64,000 bases of DNA from Loripinus fragilis. Lineage: Eukaryota; Mollusca; Bivalvia; Lucinida; Lucinidae. Position numbers and translations under genes: made by a program. This document shows positions 55,836 through 64,000 of this stretch, in pieces (position 1 is the first letter of the stretch; each line of letters opens with the position of its first letter). Below the pieces are notes generated by a model that saw only the letters and a program-made list of their open reading frames with translations, was not told the origin of the DNA and did not search any database. The stretch lies in contig OZ026516.1 in the NCBI GenBank assembly GCA_964019695.1, positions 102,796,368-102,860,367 of the forward strand. The letters are read 5' to 3'.

Positions 55836-57287
55836 GTCGGTGAACCAAGGTAGAAAAAATGCTAACCCTTGCACCCGAAAGGTATACAGCTGGATTTCGT
55901 ATGGTTGCAAAGGTAATTCTATGGTGTATCTGAAACCACTGTATAGCAGACTCGATCGACTTGCATAACGCCAGAGCAGTCAACTTTCTACGGAAGCCCA
56001 GCAAGATCATGTCAAAATATTATTTTTCAAAATGTTATATATTTTTATCAAAAAAGTTCAGGACTGAAAAAAATTGAGTTTATATAATAACACAACATCG
56101 GCGTAGACCTCAGAAGCAGTGGTGGTCATCTAAAAATACTGCTATTGATTTTTAAAGCATGAAGATTAGGGCATCCCCATTTTGAAATTAAATTTATAGA
56201 TTTCTTTTCTTCTAATCTCACTAAAACTGCATTTATTGCCCAAAAATGTATTTAATAATTATTTACATATCGCTTGGAAGCATATCTCGTAAAAAAGTGT
56301 GTGCTTACTTATTCACTTTCGTCCTCCCGATGAAGTGGTTTGATTTGCATATTTTTTACATAAATAAATAAATTTTAAATTGAATGTGTCTAAACACTGT
56401 ATACAGTTAGACAGACGTTTGGGACATAATTTCAGACAATTTATTTTATTTTCTATGGCAAACTAGAAAAGGTAGCTGAAAAGTAAAAATATGAAAACAC
56501 CATAATTTGATACTTAGTAATTTAGTCCATATCAATTGGTGTGTAGATAAATACCAGGACAACTTAAGAGCAGTTTAAGACATCCATGAAATTTATCAAG
56601 ATTTAAAGTATGTTTATCTTCCATATTTACAGCAGCTTTGAAACGGGGGGTCATTGAAGGGACCAAGGGGATTTTATCTACTGAAAAGAATAATTCCATT
56701 AACAGTGGTAAAATGAATATGGAAAAACTCGTATAACTATTATCGTATTACCATGAAAAACCTGTCTGCCCCCGTCTGAGATGCAGAAATATAACCGCAT
56801 AGTATTTGTAAAGACAAAAATGTCCCTAAGAAGATTATTTTGGTGCACAAATGACTGCCCATACTTTTAAATGCATTTGATAGTGTATTATTGTGTTATC
56901 GAACAGTCAAACGGCTTCTCATACCCATCCTCCAGATAAGAGTGCGTAATGGAAAATTAGTTTTGTTATTTCTTAACCAAAACATATGTTGTTGGTACTT
57001 CAATGGACCTATTAAATGAGGCGGTTCTTTTGAAGACCAAAAGCACAATATTTAACTTATTGATAAGGAAAACATCAAAATTTCTATGCTATGAAAGATT
57101 GCTTAACATGACCTATGTGGCATACAAAAAATGCATTTTTCCGCGAAATGCAATTCTGGTCGCATTGCTATACAGTGGTTTCATATCAAGCACTATTTAG
57201 ACTATCAGTATACAAAATTCCAGCCGTATACCTTTCGGGTGCAAAAAATGTGTGTTTTTGCACGATACGCGACTTTGGTTCCCCGAC
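55836..57287. mobile_element. TA-flanked element with long inverted ends, about 1.45 kb
   Basis: The left end GTCGGTGAACCAAGG and, further in, GCACCCGAAAGGTATACAGC, TGGAT and GAAACCACTGTATAGCA mirror the right end 57169-57287 over about 125 bases. TA precedes and follows the ends. The interior has no transposase frame and contains a hairpin family B copy (56962-57060). Confidence 0.78.
56962..57060. repeat. Hairpin family B, diverged copy 4
   Basis: CCAAAACATATGTTGTTGG, TACTTCAATG, GGCGGTTCTTTTGAAGACC, AAAAGC. It is nested inside the TIR element at 55836-57287. Confidence 0.6.
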
Positions 57288-57289
57288 TA

Positions 57290-58900
57290 TATAGAATGTA
57301 GGGGAAGGGTCGAAACTAATGTTGTGAGAATTTGTGACCCAACCCCACTGCTGTAAATATTTTGGCACTAAAATATGTTTAAACTAAACTATCACCGAAA
57401 TGCTTTGCGTAAAGCAAATTATGCTTAAGGGTTTTAGGGCTGCCAACTTATTTCTTTAGGATGTTGATGCAAAACATCCTTCAATCAACAACAACAGTTT
57501 TGCAGCCTTATCTACAGTCGCTAACACAGCCTTCTTAAAAAAATCTTGACACTTTTTTTCGAATGTCTTAAAGTAAACTTAAGTTTAGGTGTGAGAATTT
57601 AACTTGTTGTAGTAAAATGAAATTCTATTATCGATAAATCAATTTTAATATGTTATAGTTTCCAAATATTTTAAGCATTACACTCAACATATTCTTGCTT
57701 CTACCAACGATTACAAACTTAAATATGAGAAGCCTCACTTTATTTTCCTTTTATTAAGAAACTTAATGTTTTCAATTCTTAGCAACAGAAAAATATATAT
57801 GTGGTCATGTCGGATATTTTGTGATGCATTCAATATCACAACTGACACAGAGGCTTCTTTCAAATGCAAAGAATGGAGGATAATACGCATATACGAAGAA
57901 TGTCCCAGTAAATCAAAGACTTTTGTTATCACACAAGACTGTGTATCAGTTATTCTATGATATTTTAAGGTTGTATTAACATACATCTAGGACACATTTT
58001 GTACACATATGGGTGAAATTACAGTTTAGATAACAAATTTATGAACCTTTACTTGACGTTATGTCGGTGTGTGCGGCGCAAGTCAAAATCTTTGTAATGA
58101 AATTCATCTAGTCCAAAAAGAAGTGTACATTGGATCAAATTTCGCTGTTGTATTTCAAACAATGCATTACTACATCAACTCTATTCAAGGTATAGTGTTG
58201 AAAATTTGAAACGTTTCAGGCCATCCGCATTGATTTTATAAAATATTTATCATGCCTACTACATTTTTATTTTCCAGAAAATGCTAACGTTATAAGAACG
58301 GTACGGCGCAAAAATTACACTTTCAATACTTTTTTGCTAATCAAACACATACTACGAAGTTCTTTTAATGTTAAATAAATGGCAGAGTAGTCACTAGTGT
58401 CATATAATGGACTTCGTGCAATTATTTTTAGTAATATCGCAAAGACAAGCTCCATCTCGTCAATTTAAGGTAACACATGTTATTTTTCTGTCATTTATTT
58501 CAATGGTAAATATGTTTTCTCGTATTATTAAATCTAAAACATCACGCGTGTATGTTTGCTAATCTTATCTAAACTAAATGTTTAGTCATTATTTGAAGCA
58601 GGGAGAGTAGAGTAAAAACATTTGACTACCCCCTCTGAAAATATAGCAAACTTATTTGTGACGTGCTCCGCATACGCTGAGACACCCTCAAGTAAAGGTT
58701 CATAACTTTTTGTTCAACATGTAATTTCATCCATTTTTGTACAAAATGTGTTCTAGATGTATATAAACATATCATACAAATTTCATAGAATTCCTGATAC
58801 ACAATCTCGGGACACGGGTGAATAACAAAGCATTGTCACATACTATAGCTCATATGGAGGTTATCTCTCTTCACTGTTTGCATGAGGTTTTTAAGATATA
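57290..58900. other. AT-rich intergenic sequence
   Basis: No gene or structured repeat was recognised. Overlapping frames on both strands at 57735-57986 have no motif. Confidence 0.5.
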
Positions 58901-58904
58901 CTTG

Positions 58905-58995
58905 TTTTACTATGGTATGTCCGCCTGTACGTGGAGAAAAATACTTGAGTTTTAGCGAGTGGATTGTCTCCTGTGCAGATAGACAACCATTGGTG
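58905..58995. repeat. Palindromic MITE family C, diverged copy 4
   Basis: CTATGGTATGTCCGCCTG, TACGTGGAG, TTGAGTTTTAGCGAGTGG, ATTGTCTCC, then GACAACCATTGGTG. It directly adjoins the TA-flanked element at 58996-59188. Confidence 0.75.
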
Positions 58996-59188
58996 TACAG
59001 TAAAACCTGTCTTATGCGGCCACTCAAAATAGACAAAACAAAGGTCTAAAAGACAAATGGTAGCTTAATGAAAGCCGAAAGTATTGCAGAATTCTGCAAT
59101 ATTTTTGACCTGCATGAAGCGATAATCGGTCTTGAAAACCAAATTTTGGTCTTCTTTGGAGTGGCCGACTAAGACGGGGTTTACTGTA
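58996..59188. mobile_element. TA-flanked MITE family H, better copy
   Basis: About 190 bp. TA at both ends next to CAGTAAAACCTGTCTTATGC, GGCCACTC and GAGTGGCCGACTAAGACGGG, GTTTACTG, which are inverted repeats typical of Tc1/mariner-like MITEs. An internal ATTGCAGAATTCTGCAAT palindrome lies at about 59083-59100. Confidence 0.82.
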
Positions 59189-59719
59189 ACTATTTTATAC
59201 CATCTACACCAGTGTAGATCTTGTACATTACGAGATATTCTCTGTTAAAGTTAGTAAGGGTCGTATACGTTTGATTATCTCAATACGAACATTTTAGAAC
59301 TGTATATTAATTGATTGTTTTATTTATTTTTTTTTTCATTTTTTGCAAAGTAAAATTCTAGCTAACAATTTTGCATACATTAGACCGCAGGCTTATAGAC
59401 TACCCAGTTCCAATATGTTACACATATCGTAACGGTCTGGTTTAACCCACAACGCAGTTGATAGCCATGGTTTCCTCTTTAATTGCACGACAGACTGTAT
59501 AATGACCCTGACCTAACGTATGATGCTTCTCTTTTGCTTGGCCCACCGTGGCTAAACCAGGGGTATTGTCTCTGAGTTGAGAGTTTTTTTTCTTTGTTTG
59601 ATCGCAGTATGTTAATTTGATTTAATTGCTTCTCTATGGTTATAAATTGCATACTTCATGAGCTAACATCATTGTTTATAAACAACAGCAGATTCGAGGG
59701 CGAAGACTTGGTCAGTAAA

Positions 59720-60670
59720 AATATTTAGTTCAACTGAGCCATTGGCTCATGGTGAGCTATTGTGATCATTAGATGTCCGTCCTGCGTCTTCCGTCGGCAA
59801 CATTTGCTTCAAAGGACATCTCCTCCTAAACTGCTGGCTGGATTTTATCCAAACTTGGCAGAAATTATTCTAATATGGCCCTCTTTGACAATTGTTCAAA
59901 TGGTTCACGCAGGCTAAAAATAGATTTTCGAAATGAAAACTTTAAAAATCTTCTTGTCTATAACCAGAAAGCATAGAGACTTGATATTAGGCATGTAGCA
60001 TCACCTAGTAAAGCTCTACCAAGTTTGATCATTTAATGCCCCTGGAGCCAAAAAATGGCCCCACCCTGGGGTCCAATGTTTAACATTGGCTTATATTGGG
60101 AAAACATGAAAAACTCTTCTTGTCTGAAGAGGAGCCTTGATATTTGGTATGTACCATCACCTGGTGGACGTCAACCAAGTTTGTTCAAATAATGCCCCTG
60201 GGGCCAGTAATGGCCCCAACCCGGTGTCACATGCTTTACATAGGCTAATATATGGGAAAAACGAAAAAAATCTTCTTGTTTGAAACCATAAGGCCTAGAG
60301 CCTTGATATTTGCTATGTAGCATCACCTAGTGGACTGCTACAAACTTTGATCAAATTATGCCCCTGGGGCCAAACATTGCTCCGCCAGAGGGTCACATGT
60401 TTTATATAGAGAAAAACATGAAAAAATCTTCTTGTTCAAAGCCATAATGCCTAGTGCCTTGATATTTGGTATGAAGCATCACCTAGTAGACCTCTAAAAT
60501 GTTTCAATGTTCAAATTATGCCCCTGTGTCTAAAAATGACCCCGCCCTGGGGGTCGCATGTTTATATAGGGAAAAACATGAAAAATTATTCTTGTCCGAA
60601 GCCATTAGGCCAGGGGCCTTAATATTTTGGTCAGTAATGGTCCTGCCCTGGGGTCACATGTTAACGCGGG
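59720..60670 (+). repeat. Tandem array with period of about 160 bp (ATGCCCCTGGGGCC units)
   Basis: After a lead-in (TTGGCTCATGGTGAGCTATT, GTGATCATTAGATGTCCGTC) units with ATGCCCCTGGGGCC, TGGCCCC-CCC-GGGGTC, ACATG, GGGAAAAACATGAAAA, TCTTCTTGT, CCATAAGGC and CTTGATATTTGGTATGTAGC recur. The ATGCCCC word is at about 60036, 60191, 60357 and 60518, giving steps of 155-170. The lead-in resembles a family that I recall as widespread in mollusc genomes. Confidence 0.88.
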
Positions 60671-62740
60671 TTTTTCTTGCAGGTAATGAGGACAACACAT
60701 TCTGCAAGATCCGACCTGGAACTGAGGAGTTAGCTGCCCTTGAGCTTCTGCAAATATCCTCATGTACTTATAATGGGAGAAATGCTGTGACCACTCTAGT
60801 GCCTTCATTTTTGGATGTATCTTCTTTATTCTTGCAGGTAGCAAGGACAGTCATTAAAGCTTGAATAAGTTTGAATTTTGGCAATATGCCATTACCGCCT
60901 TCTGAGTTAGTTGCCCTTGAGTGTCTGAAAAACCAATGAATAATGTTGCGACTACCCTAACGCTTTTATTTTTGATTGGATCTTCTTGCAGGTAACAAGG
61001 ACAACTTTAAAGTCTCGGATGGGTTCAAAGTTCGGTCAGAGCAGAGTAAGCGGCCATTGGGCGTCTGGATAAATCCCCATAGACGTATTATGGTAGACAT
61101 GTTGTGACCACTCTAGTGCCTTCATTTTTAAGTTGGATCTTCTTCATTCTTGCAGGTAACAAGGATAACCATATGAGCTTGAATGAGTTTGAATTTCGGG
61201 GCTACAGAGTTAACTGACCTTGAGCTTCTGAAATCAATGTATATAATGTTGTGACTGCTCTACCGCCTTCATTTTTGATTGGATCTTCTTGCAGGTATCG
61301 AGGACAGCCATAAAATCTTAGATGGGTTTGCAATTCCACAGTATTAAATCAGGAACTGTGTAGTTGGCTGCCCTTGAGCGTCTAGAAAAATCCCAATATA
61401 CTTATAAAGGAAAAAATGTTGTGACCACTCAAAAGTCTTCCTTTTTGGATGGATCTGCTTCATTCTTCCAGGTAACAATGACAGGCATTCATGCTTGAGT
61501 AAGTTTGAATTCTCCGACTTCCGAGTAAGCTGCCTTTGAGTGTCTGAAAGTGCAATGAATAATGTTGCGACCACTCTAGCGCCTTTATTTTTGATTGGAA
61601 CTTCTTGATTTTTGCAGGTAAGAAGTACAACCATATAGTCTCGGACGGGTTCGAAATTCGGTCAGATCAGACCTCCGACTGCGGAGAAAGCTGCCCTTGA
61701 GCGTCTAAAACAACCCCATAGACTTATAATGGTAGAAATGTTATGACCACACAAGTGCCTTTATTTTTACATGGATCTTCTTTATTTTTTCAGGTAACAA
61801 GGATAACCATATAAGCTTGAATACATTTCAATTTTGGCCAGATCCCATCACCAGCTACAGAGATAGCTGCCCTTGAGTTTCTGAAACAATGTATAATGTT
61901 GTGACCACTATAGCGCCTCCATTTTTGATCGGATCTTCTTGCAGATATCGAGGACAACCATAAAATCTTGGATGGGCTTGCTATTCCACAAGATTAGACC
62001 AGGGACTGCGTAGTTAGCTGCCCTTGAGCATCTGAAAAAAACATAGACTTATAATGTGAGAAACGTTGTGACGACTCAGCCGCCTTCATTTTTTAATAGA
62101 ACATCTTCATTTTGAATACCGGCCACATCCCATCACCTATTATGAAGTTAGCTGTGTTTAAGCATCTTAAAATAGATGGATATTATTGTGACCATTCTAG
62201 CGCTTTCATTTTGGATTCGATCTTTTTTATTCTTGCAGACAACAAGGACAACCATAAAAGCTTGAATTAGTTTGAATTTCAAGCAGAACCAACTTCAGAC
62301 TGCGGTGTCAGCTGCCCTTGAGCATCTGTTAAAATTTCCATATACTTACACTTGGAGATACGTTGTGACCACTCTTGCGCCTGCATTTTTGAATGTATCT
62401 TCCTCATTCTTGCAGGTAACGAGGACAGCCGTAAAAGCTTGAATGAGACACCTGACCACCAACTACAGAGTAAGCTGCCCTTGAACGTCTTGAATATAGC
62501 TGCATAATGTTGTGACCTATCTAGCGCCTTCATTTTCATTTGATCTTTTACGTTCTTGTATGTAATCTGGAAATACATAAAAGTATGGATGAGTTTGAAT
62601 TTCTTTCACATCCCATCACTGACGACGGAGTTAGCTGACGTTGAGCATTTGAAAAATACAGTTTTACCAGCTTTCCTCTGCAATTTGTATTCAGATCCTT
62701 TTGATACTTGCAGGTAACCATAACAGACATAATATCTTGA
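60670..62740 (+). repeat. Tandem array of about 13 monomers with alternating A/B types, CAGGTAA motif in each
   Basis: Monomers begin near TTCTTGCAGGTAACAAGGAC at about 60678, 60834, 60987, 61152, 61291, 61467, 61613, 61790, 61940, 62235, 62410, 62555 and 62710, with one degenerate near 62100. Each continues through GAGTTAGCTGCCCTTGAGC, a TATACTTATAATGG-type stretch and GTTGTGACCACTCTAGCGCC, TTCATTTTTGATTGGATCTT. Monomers with AAGCTTGAATGAGTTT alternate with ones with ATCTTGGATGGGTTT, giving a dimer period of about 315-325. Minus-strand frames (60605-60844, 61344-61634, 62279-62578) translate the repeat and share a LPAR-K-IHPKMKA-EWSQH text; not genes. Confidence 0.9.
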
Positions 62741-62999
62741 GTGTCAGTATTCCTGATCACTGTTTCAAGTTCAGAGTCACCTGCCTTTGAGCATTGTAAA
62801 GTATGGTGTCTCCAAACATTATGCTGGCTCCCAGGTGAGCGATCGTTGCCCATTGGGCTACTTGTTCGTTGTTCCCATGGTTTTTGGGGACCTGTGTTAG
62901 GTCAATTTTGTGGAGTAGTTCTTGAAGTCCTTTCTAGTTTTGCAATTGTGTGGGGTTTGTTTTGGGCCATTGTCTTGTTTTGTTTGATTTGATCTGATT

Positions 63000-63165
63000 C
63001 TTAACGTCCACTCAATAATCCCTCGATCAGTTATAAAGGGACGGGTCTTCCTGGTGTGAACCAGTACTAAGCAAGGATTAATGTGTCTTGCTCAAGGACA
63101 AAACGCAGTGACGTCTTCTTGGTCTCGAGTCAAGCACTCTACCGCTGAGCCACTGCGCTCCATGC
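63000..63165 (-). repeat. tRNA-derived SINE, minus-strand copy
   Basis: The minus strand reads GGAGCGCAGTGGCTCAGCGG, TAGAGTGCTTGACTCGAG, then GTCACTGCG, TCCTTGAGCAAGACAC, GCTTAGTACTGGTTC and AGGAAGACCCGTCCC. Box B is damaged. Confidence 0.8.
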
Positions 63166-63335
63166 CATTGTCTTGGTGTGCTTTTTAGTTTTGCAATGAT
63201 TTTGCATAGAAATGGAGAGCTGATTTGTGTCTGTGCTGTTATGTGGCTTTTTGTGTTTTGTGCCTCTTCTTCGTGGTGCCATGGGCTGTTCTGTGATCTA
63301 TAATTGTGACGTTTCCTAGTGATACTCATTTGTTC
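63165..63335 (+). repeat. Repeat family F, plus copy next to a SINE
   Basis: TTTTAGTTTTGCAATGATTT, GAGAGCTGATTTG, TGCCTCTTCTTCGTGGTGCC, ATGGGCTG, then GACGTTTCCTAGTGATACTC. Diverged but co-linear. Confidence 0.7.
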
Positions 63336-63337
63336 TA

Positions 63338-63790
63338 TAAATAAAGGATTTTACATGAGTGCTCATGTTTTATTGAATTTATTAAATGCGTTGGGGGAAA
63401 ATTGATAAAATGCGAGGCTTGTCGATCATTTTATCGCTTTTTCGCGATGAATTTCATAATTTCAATAATACAGGCGCACGAATGTTAGATTCTTTTTATC
63501 ACATGACATTAAAATTACGTTTTTTTTGCTACGAGTTTTATAAATTCAATAATACAGGAGCACGAATGTTAGATTCCATTTACCACATAACATCAAAATT
63601 ACTCCTAAAATCGCATTTTGGGCGTGGAATCGTCAATATATTGCCATCATTTACGCAACGTTATAATTATGTACATGATGAACGTCATTATGTTACGCTA
63701 CTAATCTCTAAACCAGTGGTGGTTTGTCGATTTTATAACATGGCGTTATATCACTCCCAGAGGCGACGTTATGTGATACATGGAAATTAA
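63338..63790. repeat. Repeat fragments shared with 8040-8100 and 14330-15070
   Basis: GGATTTTACATGAGTGCTCA, TGTTTTATTGAATTTA matches 15025-15066. AATTCAATAATACAGGAGCA, CGAATGTTAGATT, TTTACCACATAACAT matches 14350-14405. The segment 63717-63775 (TATAACATGGCGTTATATCA, CTCCCAGAGGCGACG) is the reverse complement of 8055-8112. The 134-codon frame at 63386-63790 is repeat-derived. Confidence 0.7.
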
Positions 63791-64000
63791 AAGTTATTGT
63801 TTGCTTGAACGCGCTGATTTAATTACATGTCGTAGACTACCAACCTTGACAAAATACTCTTTTTTTTCAAACTAGTCAGTCTAATTTGGGTATTCTCTGA
63901 GATCTGCCAGTATTATTTTTTAAATATTTGTTGGAATATATTATTGTGATAATCATAAAAAACACTCTACACGGATAAAACTTTTCAGTTATCTCTTTCA

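Noticed and set aside
60605..62853. Minus-strand frames of 79-101 codons with recurring KIHPKMKA-EWSQH text
   Set aside because: The recurrence mirrors the tandem DNA repeat. Each frame breaks at monomer borders and there is no start or splice conservation.
63386..63790. A 134-codon plus-strand frame as a gene
   Set aside because: It is built from two tandem copies of a short repeat also present near 14350, and its end is a repeat terminus shared with 8055.

Overview
The window is nuclear DNA of an animal, most probably a bivalve mollusc. The one host gene has short exons separated by long AT-rich introns. It is surrounded by tRNA-derived SINEs, hairpin MITEs, microsatellites and tandem arrays of the kind that fill bivalve genomes. 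The species assignment is inference. No prokaryotic operon, rRNA gene, CRISPR array or virus-like gene cluster was seen.

Host gene (1248-30326, minus strand). Nine coding exons of an SLC5-family sodium/solute symporter of the SLC5A8/SLC5A12 monocarboxylate-transporter type (sister group SLC5A5/A6) were found by reading conserved peptides and checking splice sites and phase. The ATG is at 30273, and the exons join in one frame for 395 codons. They run from the first membrane helix through the TM8-type sodium-site motif. The last third of the protein lies beyond base 1. Introns reach about 8 kb and hold most of the mobile DNA on the left side.

Transposon carrying a nuclease-like gene (35286-39028, plus strand). 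Two inverted terminal repeats of about 150 bp bracket a single intact frame of 710 codons from its first ATG. The protein shows, in order, the acidic motifs of a FEN1/XPG-type (PIN-like) nuclease and ends in a CXC (tesmin/TSO1-like) zinc-binding cysteine pattern. This is the most interesting object in the window: a DNA transposon whose only visible gene resembles a structure-specific nuclease rather than a standard DDE transposase. A decayed relative may lie inside the host gene's intron 4 at about 8.28-13.79 kb. It is bounded by long inverted repeats that carry a periodic GTAACATAYGTTAC-like motif.

The right half (39-64 kb) has no recognisable host gene. It holds a 3.3 kb GA-rich satellite (17-bp unit, higher-order duplication of about 1.1 kb), a large inverted repeat near 43 kb, a TIR element at 55.8-57.3 kb, and two consecutive tandem arrays with monomers of about 160 bp at 59.7-62.7 kb. 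Throughout the window there are at least ten MITE or hairpin families, most in two to four copies, some nested. Many long open frames in the satellite and arrays come from repeats lacking stop codons and are not genes.
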